Shown here piece by piece: positions 38,754 to 46,929 of a stretch of DNA of 64,000 nucleotides (positions are counted from its first letter, which is position 1; every line of letters begins with the position of its first letter). This stretch comes from Acidihalobacter_A sp037381185 (GTDB lineage Bacteria; Pseudomonadota; Gammaproteobacteria; DSM-5130; Acidihalobacteraceae), in contig NZ_JARRQY010000020.1 of assembly GCF_037381185.1 (NCBI RefSeq), positions 1 through 64,000 on the forward strand, in the 5' to 3' direction. A model generated the notes under the pieces. That model saw only the letters and a list, made by a program, of their open reading frames with translations, had not been told where the DNA came from and did not search any database. The position numbers were made by a program, and so were the translations under genes.

Positions 38754-40841
38754 TCAAGCGGCTTCAACAGCCTTGATGCTCAAGCGGATACGACCCTGCT
38801 TGTCCACCTCCAGCACCTTGACGCGCACGCTGTCGCCTTCGCTGAGCTTGTCGGAGACGCTCTCGACACGCTCGTTGGAGATCTGCGAGATGTGCACCAG
38901 ACCGTCCCGGCCAGGCAGAATGGTCACGAAAGCACCGAAATCCATGATCTTGGCGACGCGGCCTTCGTAGATCCGGCCCACTTCGACGTCCGCGGTGATT
39001 TCCTCGATGCGGCGACGTGCTTCCTCACCGGCAGCCTTGTCCACGGAGGCAATGCGCACGGTACCGTCATCGTTGATGTCGATGGTGGCGCCGGTCTCCT
39101 CGGTCAGCGCACGGATGGTCGCGCCGCCCTTGCCGATCACGTCGCGTATCTTGTCCGGATTGATACGAATGGTGATGTAACGCGGCGCATAGACGGACAT
39201 CTCGGTACGCGGCTGGTCAAGCACCTCAGCCATTTTACCCAGAATATGCATGCGGCCGTCACGTGCCTGGGAAAGCGCCTGTTCCATGATCTCGCGCGTG
39301 ATGCCATCGATCTTGATGTCCATCTGCAGCGCGGTCACGCCATCGGACGTACCCGCCACCTTGAAGTCCATGTCGCCGAGGTGATCCTCGTCGCCGAGGA
39401 TGTCGCTGAGCACGGCGAAACCGTCCTGCTCCTTGATCAGGCCCATGGCGATACCGGCGACCGGCGCCTTCAGCGGCACACCGGCGTCCATCAGCGCCAG
39501 GCTGGTGCCGCAGACCGAGGCCATCGAGCTGGAGCCGTTGGATTCGGTGATCTCGGAAACCACGCGCACCACGTAGGGGAAGGAACCTTCCTCCGGCATC
39601 ACGGCCTGGATGCCACGCTTGGCCAGGCGGCCGTGGCCGATCTCGCGACGCTTGGGCGAGCCGACCATGCCGGTCTCACCGACGCAGTACGGAGGGAAGT
39701 TGTAATGCAGCAGGAATCGCTCGCGGCGCTCGCCCTCGATGGCATCGATGATCTGCGAATCGCGCTCGGTACCCAGCGTGGAGACCACCAGAGCCTGCGT
39801 TTCACCGCGGGTGAACAGCGCGGAGCCATGGGTACGCGGCAGCACGCCGGTACGTACGGTGATCGGGCGCACGGTGCGGGTATCGCGGCCGTCGATGCGC
39901 AGCTCACCGGCGATGATACGGCCGCGAACCAAGGCCTTCTCGATCTTGCCGAACACGCCGGCCACCGCATCCGCGCTGGGGGCATCCTCAGCCTGGGTCG
40001 CGAACTCGGCCACAATCTGCTCACGCAGCTCGGATACTCGACTCTGGCGTGCCAGCTTGTCCTGAATCTGGTAGGCGGCAGTCAGCTCGGCCTCGCAGCT
40101 CGTACGCACGGCTTCGAGCAGCGACTCGTCGGTCGCCGGCGGCTGCCAGTCCCAAGCGGGCTTGCCGGCTTCGGCAGCCAGTTCGCGAATCGCCTGGATC
40201 GCGGCCTGCATCTGCTCGTGTCCATACATGACGGCGCCGAGCATCACGTCTTCCGCCAGTTCCTTGGCCTCGGACTCGACCATCAGCACCGCCTGTTCGG
40301 TACCGGCGACAACCAGGTCGAGCTGCGATTCCTTGAGCTGGGAGAACGTCGGGTTGAGCAGGTAGGCGCCGTCGCTGTAGCCGACGCGGGCGCAGCCGAT
40401 GGGGCCGTTGAAGGGCACGCCGGAGATCGCCAACGCGGCGGAGGCGCCAAGCATGGCCGGCACGTCCGGATCGACGTCGGGATTGACGGACATCACCGTG
40501 GCGATGACCTGGACTTCGTTGAGGAAGCCCTTGGGGAACAACGGCCGCAGCGGCCGGTCGATCAGGCGGGAAGTCAGCGTTTCCTTCTCGCTGGGGCGCC
40601 CTTCGCGCTTGAAAAAGCCGCCGGGAATGCGGCCAGCCGCGTAGGTGCGTTCCTGGTAGTTGACCGTGAGGGGGAAGAAATCGCGCCCCGGCACCGCCTG
40701 TTTCTGCGCCACGGCGGTCACCAGGACCACGGTATCGCTCATATTTACGATGACGGCGCCGTCGGCCTGACGGGCGACCTCGGCGGTTTCGAAACTTACG
40801 GTGTGGTCACCGTACTGGAAGGATTTTTTTATGGCTGACAC
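38754..40841 (-). CDS. pnp: Polyribonucleotide nucleotidyltransferase (PNPase)
   Basis: 3'-5' phosphorolytic exoribonuclease of the degradosome. The 695-residue protein has two RNase PH-like domains (about 10-230 and 310-540), a helical linker, a KH domain (about 553-612, VIGKGGATIR) and an S1 domain (about 620-690, GRIYEGRVAKIMDFGAFV). The GTG start follows AGGAAG by 7 bases. It is downstream of rpsO, the usual order, with a hairpin between. Confidence 0.96.
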   Translation of the reverse strand: MSAIKKSFQYGDHTVSFETAEVARQADGAVIVNMSDTVVLVTAVAQKQAVPGRDFFPLTVNYQERTYAAGRIPGGFFKREGRPSEKETLTSRLIDRPLRPLFPKGFLNEVQVIATVMSVNPDVDPDVPAMLGASAALAISGVPFNGPIGCARVGYSDGAYLLNPTFSQLKESQLDLVVAGTEQAVLMVESEAKELAEDVMLGAVMYGHEQMQAAIQAIRELAAEAGKPAWDWQPPATDESLLEAVRTSCEAELTAAYQIQDKLARQSRVSELREQIVAEFATQAEDAPSADAVAGVFGKIEKALVRGRIIAGELRIDGRDTRTVRPITVRTGVLPRTHGSALFTRGETQALVVSTLGTERDSQIIDAIEGERRERFLLHYNFPPYCVGETGMVGSPKRREIGHGRLAKRGIQAVMPEEGSFPYVVRVVSEITESNGSSSMASVCGTSLALMDAGVPLKAPVAGIAMGLIKEQDGFAVLSDILGDEDHLGDMDFKVAGTSDGVTALQMDIKIDGITREIMEQALSQARDGRMHILGKMAEVLDQPRTEMSVYAPRYITIRINPDKIRDVIGKGGATIRALTEETGATIDINDDGTVRIASVDKAAGEEARRRIEEITADVEVGRIYEGRVAKIMDFGAFVTILPGRDGLVHISQISNERVESVSDKLSEGDSVRVKVLEVDKQGRIRLSIKAVEAA

Positions 40842-40897
40842 GTTCCCACTTCCTGACTGTTGACCGCCACACGGCGGCAGCGGATTTAACAGGCTTC

Positions 40898-40949
40898 AAA
40901 AAAACGACAGCGAAGGGCGGGCGCTGCTTCGCAGTGCTCGCTCCTTCGC
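40898..40949 (-). terminator. rpsO-pnp intercistronic hairpin with U-tract
   Basis: On the minus strand GCGAAGG...CCTTCGC closes a long imperfect stem (40949-40910) with loop GAA, followed by TGTCG and seven T (40904-40898). In E. coli the corresponding region has the rpsO terminator and the RNase III stem that starts PNPase self-control; the same layout is seen here. Confidence 0.75.
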
Positions 40950-41020
40950 ACGAATACCTGATATGCACTTCGCCGCATGACGGGAACTACCCATGCTTGC
41001 GGCGGCCACCGACACGACTA

Positions 41021-41290
41021 TCAGCGGCGCAGGCCAAGCTCACTGATCAGAGCCTGGTAACGCTGCTGGTCCTTGCCGCGCAGGTAGTCAAGCAGCTTAC
41101 GGCGCTGATTGACCAGCTTAAGCAAACCACGGCGCGAATGATGATCGTGCTTATGGGTATTGAAATGATCGGTCAGGTAAGTAATGCGCGCGGTCAACAA
41201 CGCAACCTGAACCTCCGGCGAACCCGTGTCGGACGGGTCACGCTGGAACTTGCCAACGATATTGGACTTGTCTTCAGCGGACAAAGACAT
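41021..41290 (-). CDS. rpsO: 30S ribosomal protein S15
   Basis: Binds 16S rRNA early in assembly of the platform. The 89-residue sequence is standard (TGSPEVQVALLTARITYLT, HKHDHHSRRGLLKLVNQRRKLLDYL), matching the usual length. It leads the rpsO-pnp operon. It is preceded by a 266-base spacer with a MITE-like repeat. Confidence 0.97.
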   Translation of the reverse strand: MSLSAEDKSNIVGKFQRDPSDTGSPEVQVALLTARITYLTDHFNTHKHDHHSRRGLLKLVNQRRKLLDYLRGKDQQRYQALISELGLRR

Positions 41291-41386
41291 CTATGACTCC
41301 CACCAAGGAAAACGACTGTGCTTGAAAAGGCGCGAATTCTATCACGCGCCGACGTACCGCGCATCATTCACTTGCGATATGCGGAA

Positions 41387-41530
41387 TTAACAGGTTGTTG
41401 TTGCTCAGGCGAGCGCGAGAGAAGTGAAGAATCGGTCGCGAAAGCGCTGTTTACGAAGTGCAAATGAGCACAAGAGTTCGATTCCGACGCGCTATCGTGC
41501 AGCATGAGTAGAATTTCAACAGCCTGTTAA
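41387..41530. repeat. 144-bp element with 14-bp inverted ends
   Basis: TTAACAGGTTGTTG at 41387-41400 and CAACAGCCTGTTAA at 41517-41530 are inverted repeats matching at 13 of 14 positions. The interior has no open frame of note. Ends of the type CAACAGCCTGTTAA resemble insertion-sequence termini, so a miniature element or IS remnant is plausible. No clear target duplication is apparent. The rest of the gap 41291-41556 holds only the rpsO upstream region. Confidence 0.5.
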
Positions 41531-41556
41531 CGGACTGAGCCTACCGGAGCAGGTCC

Positions 41557-41916
41557 TTAAGAACGTTTGAGTTCGTGCAGCAATTCCTCCAGCTCGATCC
41601 GCAACTGGCGAACGATCTGCTGGCTCTGGCTGTTGTCGGCCCTCGATTCCGCGCTTTCGAGCTTTTGCCGTGCGCCGCCGATAGTATAGCCCTGCTCGTA
41701 TAGCAGGCTGCGTATCTGGCGAATGAGGATGACGTCCTGGCGCTGGTAATAACGGCGGTTGCCGCGGCGCTTGACGGGCTTGAGCGCGGAAAACTCCTGC
41801 TCCCAGTAGCGCAGCACGTGCGGCTTGACATCACACAATTCGCTAACCTCACCGATAGTGAAGTAACGCTTTGTGGGAATCGGCGGCAATTCGCTGTTGT
41901 TACTTGCCTCCAGCAT
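41557..41916 (-). CDS. MerR family regulator
   Basis: A 119-residue regulator with the MerR helix-turn-helix at about residues 18-85 (FTIGEVSELCDVKPHVLRYWEQEF) and a short coiled-coil tail. It lacks a metal- or drug-binding domain. The gene overlaps the end of ihfA by 17 bases; this ihfA-merR pair is conserved widely in gammaproteobacteria, target unknown. No terminator is evident after it. Confidence 0.9.
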   Translation of the reverse strand: MLEASNNSELPPIPTKRYFTIGEVSELCDVKPHVLRYWEQEFSALKPVKRRGNRRYYQRQDVILIRQIRSLLYEQGYTIGGARQKLESAESRADNSQSQQIVRQLRIELEELLHELKRS

Positions 41917-42196
41917 AGGCTTCGACCCTCGCTTTGAGCTTCTGGCCCGGACGGAACGTCACGACGCGCCGCGCCGTAATCGGAATTTCCTCGCCCGTCT
42001 TGGGATTGCGTCCGGGACGTTCTTTCTTGTCACGCAGGGTAAAATTGCCGAAACCCGATAGCTTGACTTCTTCCCCGCGCTCTAGCGCCTCGCTCAACGC
42101 ATGGAAGAAGAGTTCGACGAAATCCTTGGCCTCGCGCTTATTCAGACCCATTTCCTCGAACAGGCGTTCGGCCATGTCCGCCTTAGTCAAAGCCAT
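41900..42196 (-). CDS. ihfA: Integration host factor subunit alpha
   Basis: With IhfB it forms the DNA-bending nucleoid protein IHF. The 98-residue protein has the HU-fold and the beta-arm GRNPKTGEEIPITARRVVTFRPGQ, the Pro at its tip intercalating in DNA. The gene follows pheT by 6 bases, the classical pheST-ihfA operon end. Confidence 0.96.
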   Translation of the reverse strand: MALTKADMAERLFEEMGLNKREAKDFVELFFHALSEALERGEEVKLSGFGNFTLRDKKERPGRNPKTGEEIPITARRVVTFRPGQKLKARVEAYAGGK

Positions 42197-42202
42197 CTGT
42201 TC

Positions 42203-44578
42203 CTACCCCCTCGGTTTCGCAGCGAATCGCCGGCTGAGTTCTTCCATGATCCGGCTGAGTATAGTCTCTACCTCGTCGTCTGTAAGGCTGCTGGAAAACC
42301 CCTGAAAAATCAATCCAAAAGCTAGACTTTTATATCCGTTTTCTATGCCTTTTCCCGCATACACGTCGAAAAGTTGCGTTTCACGCACCTCCGGAACCTT
42401 CAAAGCCTCGATCGCGGCAAGCACATCGCCGGCGGCAACATCCTCTTCCACGATCACGGCAAGGTCCCGCCGCATTGCCGGGAAACGCGACAAGGTTTCG
42501 AAGTGCGGCACCTTGCCCTGGCTCATGGCCTCGATATCCAGCTCGAACAGGCCTACGGGCAGCTCCAGTTCGAGCTTGCGCTCCAGTTCGGGCCCCAACA
42601 TTCCGACCCAACCGATATTATGCCCGTCCAGCACCACTCGCGCGCTTTGTCCGGGATGCAGGGCGGGATGTTCATCCGCCGCATAGTTGGCACGAATGCC
42701 AATCCGCGCCAATAGCGCTTCCACGTCGCCCTTTATATCGAAGAAGTCGACCTGGCGAGCCTCGCTACCCCATTGTTCGGGAAACACACTGCCGAAGGCC
42801 GCTCCGGCCAGCATCGGCTGCTGCAGTAGTTGTCCGTCACGACGCACGAAGCGCAGGCCGGTCTCGAACAAGCGTCCACGTGGCTGCTGCCGCTTGCGAT
42901 TATAGTTCAGCGCCGCCACCAGACCGGGCCACAACGACGGACGCATCACGGCAAGTTCGCTCGAGATCGGGTTGGCCAGCGCCGTGGCCTTCTCCCCGGG
43001 CGCGAACAGCTTCGCCGAGTCCGCATCGATGAAACTGTAGGTGATCGCCTCCTGATACTCGAGCGCACGCAGACACTCGCGCAGGCGCGCGACGCCGACC
43101 TTGGCTTCGCCGTTCGGCATAATGCGCGGCTGCACTGGCGCACGGTGCTCAGGAACCTCGTCATAGCCGCGCACGCGAGCCAGCTCTTCGATCAGATCGG
43201 CTTCAATAGACAAATCGAAGCGCGGGCTGGGCGGTGTTACGCGCCAGCCTTCAGCCTGAGCCTCGACGATGCAACCAAGCCCAACGAGAATACCCTCGAC
43301 CTGCGCATCCTCGAATTCCAGCCCAAGCAGACGGCCTATGCGTTCACGCCGCAACGCAATCGGCTCGCGCTGCGGCAACTTGGCCGGCGCACTGGCTTCG
43401 ACCACTGGCCCAGGAGAACCGCCTGCGATTTCCATCAACAACTGCGTGGCGCGCTCCAACGCGGCGATCTGTAGCTGCGGGTCGACACCGCGCTCGAAGC
43501 GGTGCGAGGACTCGGTATGCAGCCCCAGCGAACGCGCCCGGCCGCTGATCGACTGTGGATCGAAATAGGCGCTTTCCAGAAACACGTCGACGGTTGCATC
43601 GGAAACGGCGCTGTCTGCACCGCCCATCACGCCGGCGACCGCAAGCGGTCCGGAGGCGTCGGCGATAAGCAGCGTCCCGGCCTCGACGGTAACGGTCTGG
43701 CCGTCGATCAACTCCACCTTCTCGCCTTCGGCTGCAAGGCGCACGCGGATCTCCCGGTCCAGCTTGGCCAGATCGAAGGCATGCATCGGCTGACCCAACT
43801 CAAGCATGACGTAGTTGGTGACATCGACCGCGGCGCTGATGCTACGCACCCCCGCACGACGCAGACGCTCGCGCATCCACAATGGCGCCGACGCACCCGG
43901 CTGGATTCCGCGCACGACGCGCCCCGTATAGCGAGGGCAGGCATCTTCGGCCTCGAGAGTCACCGTAAATGTGTCCGCGGCCTGGGCCGCGACCGCTGGC
44001 GGGGCCAACTCCAACAAAGGAGTCCCGGTCAGAATGGAGGCCTCTCTGGCCACCCCGCGCATGCACAGGCAATCCGCACGATTCGGCGTCAAGTCGACTT
44101 CGAGAATCGAATCGTCCAGATCCAGATAGCTGCGGATGTCCTGCCCGAGCGGAGCGTCCGCTGGCAACGCCATCAGCCCGTCACTGCTTTCGGCGAGGCC
44201 CAGCTCGGCGGCCGAGCACAGCATGCCCTGGGACTCCACCCCCCGCAGGCGCGCCGCCTTGATCTTCAGACCGCCAGTCAGCTCTGCACCGACTCGCGCG
44301 AACGGCGCGATCATGCCGGCCTCGACGTTGGGCGCGCCGCAAACGACCTGAAAAGTCTCACTGCTGCCGTCGTCGACCTGACAGACACGCAAACGGTCCG
44401 CATCGGCATGCTGCGCGACGCTTTGCACGCGACCGACCACGACGTTGCTGCAGGCGGGTGCCGCTGTCTCCAGCGCATCGAGTTCCAGACCCGCCATGGT
44501 CAAACGGTCGCCCAACGCCTGGGCGTCGAGCGCCGACTCAGGCAACCATTCTGTTAGCCAGGAATGACTGATTCGCAT
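42203..44578 (-). CDS. pheT: Phenylalanine-tRNA ligase beta subunit
   Basis: Structural, tRNA-binding and editing subunit of the alpha2-beta2 enzyme. The 791-residue protein contains an EMAP-like tRNA-binding domain (about 40-150), the B3/B4 editing region (about 210-375), the B5 domain, a catalytic-like core and a C-terminal ferredoxin-fold anticodon-binding domain (about 695-790). Length and order are standard. It follows pheS by 31 bases. Confidence 0.97.
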   Translation of the reverse strand: MRISHSWLTEWLPESALDAQALGDRLTMAGLELDALETAAPACSNVVVGRVQSVAQHADADRLRVCQVDDGSSETFQVVCGAPNVEAGMIAPFARVGAELTGGLKIKAARLRGVESQGMLCSAAELGLAESSDGLMALPADAPLGQDIRSYLDLDDSILEVDLTPNRADCLCMRGVAREASILTGTPLLELAPPAVAAQAADTFTVTLEAEDACPRYTGRVVRGIQPGASAPLWMRERLRRAGVRSISAAVDVTNYVMLELGQPMHAFDLAKLDREIRVRLAAEGEKVELIDGQTVTVEAGTLLIADASGPLAVAGVMGGADSAVSDATVDVFLESAYFDPQSISGRARSLGLHTESSHRFERGVDPQLQIAALERATQLLMEIAGGSPGPVVEASAPAKLPQREPIALRRERIGRLLGLEFEDAQVEGILVGLGCIVEAQAEGWRVTPPSPRFDLSIEADLIEELARVRGYDEVPEHRAPVQPRIMPNGEAKVGVARLRECLRALEYQEAITYSFIDADSAKLFAPGEKATALANPISSELAVMRPSLWPGLVAALNYNRKRQQPRGRLFETGLRFVRRDGQLLQQPMLAGAAFGSVFPEQWGSEARQVDFFDIKGDVEALLARIGIRANYAADEHPALHPGQSARVVLDGHNIGWVGMLGPELERKLELELPVGLFELDIEAMSQGKVPHFETLSRFPAMRRDLAVIVEEDVAAGDVLAAIEALKVPEVRETQLFDVYAGKGIENGYKSLAFGLIFQGFSSSLTDDEVETILSRIMEELSRRFAAKPRG

Positions 44579-44609
44579 GCTGGTGAAAAACTCTCAAGTG
44601 TTGATTATT

Positions 44610-45626
44610 TCAGACGAACTGCCCGAGGAAACGCAGATCGTTGTCGAAAAACATGCGCAGATCCGGAACGCTGTAGCGCAGCATCGCCAAGCGTTCCACA
44701 CCGATACCAAATGCGTACCCGGTGTAGCGCTCCGCATCAACGCCGACTTGCTCGAAAACGTTGGGATGCACCATGCCGCAGCCAAGGATCTCCAGCCAGC
44801 CGGTATGACTGCACACGCGGCACCCGCTGCCGTGGCACTGAACGCATTCGATGTCCACTTCGGCCGAAGGCTCGGTGAACGGGAAATAGGACGGTCGGAA
44901 GCGTGTCTGCAAGTCGTCCTGCTCGAAGAAGGCGCGCAGAAAATCTCCCAACACCCCTTTTAGATCGGCAAAGGTAATGCCCTCGCCCACCGCCAAACCT
45001 TCGACCTGATGGAACATCGGGCTATGCGTCAGATCGGAATCGCAGCGGTACACGCGCCCTGGCGCGATCACGCGCAGCGGCGGCGTGCGCGATTCCATGA
45101 AACGCACCTGCACTGGTGAGGTGTGCGTACGCAGCACCTGACCATCAGGGAAATAAAAAGTGTCGTGCATCGCGCGGGCCGGATGATGCGCGGGGATGTT
45201 CAAGGCCTCGAAATTGTGGAACTCGTCTTCGATTTCCGGACCTTCGGCAACCTCGAAACCGGCCTGCGCAAACAGTTCGGTCATGCGCTCGATCGTCCGC
45301 GTCAGCGGATGCAGACCGGCGATCAATCGGCCACGCCCCGGCAACGTCACATCGACGCGGTCGTGCTGCAAACGAGCTTCAAGCGCGTTGCGCTCGAGCA
45401 CTTCGCGCCGCGAAGTGATGGCCTCGGCGACAAACTGCTTTACGTCGTTGATCGCCTGCCCGGCCGCCGGCCGCTCTTCGGGCGGCAGACCACCTAGCGA
45501 CTTGAGCTGTTCGGTCAACAGCCCTTTCTTGCCCAGGTAGCGTACCCGCAGCGCATCCAGCGCACCCAGGTCGGGAGCTTCCTGCACGGCCTCGACGGCC
45601 TCCTGCTTCAAGGCATCCAGATTCAC
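44610..45626 (-). CDS. pheS: Phenylalanine-tRNA ligase alpha subunit
   Basis: Catalytic subunit that charges tRNA-Phe. The 338-residue protein has an N-terminal coiled coil and the class II core. Motif 2 area TSPVQVRFME... PGRVYRCDSDLTHSPMFHQVEG and motif 3 area GIGVERLAMLRY are visible. The start is GTG at 45626 with only a weak ribosome site (GGCGAGA), and a terminator-like hairpin lies upstream, so expression may be limited from rplT. Confidence 0.96.
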   Translation of the reverse strand: MNLDALKQEAVEAVQEAPDLGALDALRVRYLGKKGLLTEQLKSLGGLPPEERPAAGQAINDVKQFVAEAITSRREVLERNALEARLQHDRVDVTLPGRGRLIAGLHPLTRTIERMTELFAQAGFEVAEGPEIEDEFHNFEALNIPAHHPARAMHDTFYFPDGQVLRTHTSPVQVRFMESRTPPLRVIAPGRVYRCDSDLTHSPMFHQVEGLAVGEGITFADLKGVLGDFLRAFFEQDDLQTRFRPSYFPFTEPSAEVDIECVQCHGSGCRVCSHTGWLEILGCGMVHPNVFEQVGVDAERYTGYAFGIGVERLAMLRYSVPDLRMFFDNDLRFLGQFV

Positions 45627-45687
45627 GAACGTCTCGCCAGCTTTGCCCGGAAACCGTCTCGACAGACGCTTCCGGTAGTCACAAACG

Positions 45688-45717
45688 AAAAGGGGAAAGG
45701 CCCGCCTTTCCCCTTTT
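45688..45717 (-). terminator. Hairpin between rplT and pheS
   Basis: AAAAGGGGAAAGG and CCTTTCCCCTTTT pair over 13 bp with a 4-base loop; on the minus strand the T-rich arm is followed by CGTTTG. A second 7-bp hairpin (45726-45744) precedes it. This is the place of the pheST attenuator in E. coli, but no Phe-rich leader peptide is seen. Confidence 0.7.
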
Positions 45718-45758
45718 ACCGCATCCTGCGGACGAACCGCAGGCCATCGCTACAGGGC

Positions 45759-46118
45759 TCAGGCGGACAGCGCAGCCTTGGCCTTCTCGGCGATCTTGCC
45801 AAACGCTTCGATGTCGTACACGGCCAGATCGGCAAGCACCTTGCGATCGATCTCGATGCCGCTCTTGTTCAGACCGTCGATCAGGCGGCTGTACGACAGA
45901 TCGAACTGGCGTGCGGCGGCATTGATACGCACGATCCACAGGCCGCGGAACTGACGCTTGCGCTGGCGGCGGTCACGGTAGGCGTACTGACCGGCACGGG
46001 TGACGGCCTGCTTGGCGACGCGGTAGACGTTCTTGCGGGCACCATAGTAACCCTTGGCCTTCTTCAGAACTTTCTTGTGGCGCGCGTGCGCGGTAACACC
46101 ACGTTTTACTCGGGGCAT
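45759..46118 (-). CDS. rplT: 50S ribosomal protein L20
   Basis: Assembly protein of the large subunit and, in E. coli, the repressor of rpmI-rplT translation. The 119-residue sequence starts MPRVKRGVTAHARHKKVLKKAKGYY-like (first residues as given by ATG 46118) and contains RRQRKRQFRGLWIVRINAAAR. A longer reading to 46205 adds an unrelated N-terminus and is rejected. Confidence 0.97.
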   Translation of the reverse strand: MPRVKRGVTAHARHKKVLKKAKGYYGARKNVYRVAKQAVTRAGQYAYRDRRQRKRQFRGLWIVRINAAARQFDLSYSRLIDGLNKSGIEIDRKVLADLAVYDIEAFGKIAEKAKAALSA

Positions 46119-46140
46119 ATCTAAATCCTCTCGATCCGGC

Positions 46141-46338
46141 TCAGCTGTAGGGGAGCATGCGCTTGATTGCCGGCGTGTCGCACTCGGCCACGAGGGACGG
46201 CTCACGCAGATGGCGCTTACGCTTGGTGCTCTTCTTGGTCAAAATGTGGTTGAGATGCGACTGGGCACGCTTGTAACGGCCGGAGGCCGTCTTAGAAAAG
46301 CGCTTGGCCGCGCCACGATTGGTCTTCAGTTTTGGCAT
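46141..46338 (-). CDS. rpmI: 50S ribosomal protein L35
   Basis: Small basic ribosomal protein of 65 residues (MPKLKTNRGAAKRFSKTASG, SHLNHILTKKSTKRKRHLR). Standard place between infC and rplT, with 50 bases to infC. Confidence 0.97.
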   Translation of the reverse strand: MPKLKTNRGAAKRFSKTASGRYKRAQSHLNHILTKKSTKRKRHLREPSLVAECDTPAIKRMLPYS

Positions 46339-46388
46339 TGAATTACTACTCCACTACAGCACGTGAGCCGAATGCGCGGCTGCACGAT

Positions 46389-46907
46389 TCATTTCTTTTT
46401 TGGGGCTACGACCATAACCATCTGGCGCCCCTCCATTTTAGGCCGCTGCTCGACCGTGACCAGATCGCCGAGATCCGCCTCGATTCTTTGCAGCAGTTGT
46501 ATGCCTCTTTCCTGATGCGCCATTTCACGGCCGCGGAAGCGGATCGTGATTTTCGCTTTATCTCCATCTTCGAGAAACCGAGTCAGGTTGCGCATCTTCA
46601 CCTGATAATCCCCGACGTCGGTACCAGGTCGGAACTTCACTTCTTTCACCTGGATTTGCTTCTGCTTCTTGCGGGCGACGGACGCCTTCTTGCTCTGCTC
46701 GAACTTGAATTTGCCGTAGTCCATGATACGGCACACCGGAGGCTGCGCCGTTGGGACGATTTCGACCAGATCCAACTCGGCCTCTTCGGCTAGTGCCCGC
46801 GCCTCTTCAATCGAGACGACTCCGCGATTTTCGCCCTCGGCGTCGATCAGCCGGATCTGCCTGACCGTGATCTCGTCATTCAGGCGTACATTCTTCTGCG
46901 CGCTGAT
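46389..46907 (-). CDS. infC: Translation initiation factor IF-3 (AUC start)
   Basis: IF3 keeps 30S subunits free and checks the start codon and initiator tRNA. The N-terminal domain (VRLNDEITVRQIRLIDAEGENRGVV) and C-terminal domain (FRPGTDVGDYQVKMRN) are complete only if translation begins upstream of the first ATG (46775, which would delete the N-domain). In that frame a TAG lies at 46913-46911, and after one CGT comes ATC at 46907, preceded by a strong GGAGGGG with 6 bases between. The start must therefore be AUC, giving 172 residues. E. coli infC uses the equally rare AUU, by which IF3 represses its own synthesis. The thrS stop is 22 bases upstream. Confidence 0.93.
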   Translation of the reverse strand: MSAQKNVRLNDEITVRQIRLIDAEGENRGVVSIEEARALAEEAELDLVEIVPTAQPPVCRIMDYGKFKFEQSKKASVARKKQKQIQVKEVKFRPGTDVGDYQVKMRNLTRFLEDGDKAKITIRFRGREMAHQERGIQLLQRIEADLGDLVTVEQRPKMEGRQMVMVVAPKKK

Positions 46908-46929
46908 ACGCTACCCCTCCAATAAACAA

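Noticed and set aside
38892..40838. 648-codon plus-strand frame opposite pnp
   Set aside because: Antisense shadow of a conserved essential gene.
45679..45758. Phe-rich leader peptide for pheST attenuation
   Set aside because: The only frame with an ATG over the hairpins contains a single Phe codon; Phe codons in another frame lack a start.
46389..46775. infC beginning at the first ATG
   Set aside because: It would delete most of the IF3 N-terminal domain, which is fully encoded upstream in frame.
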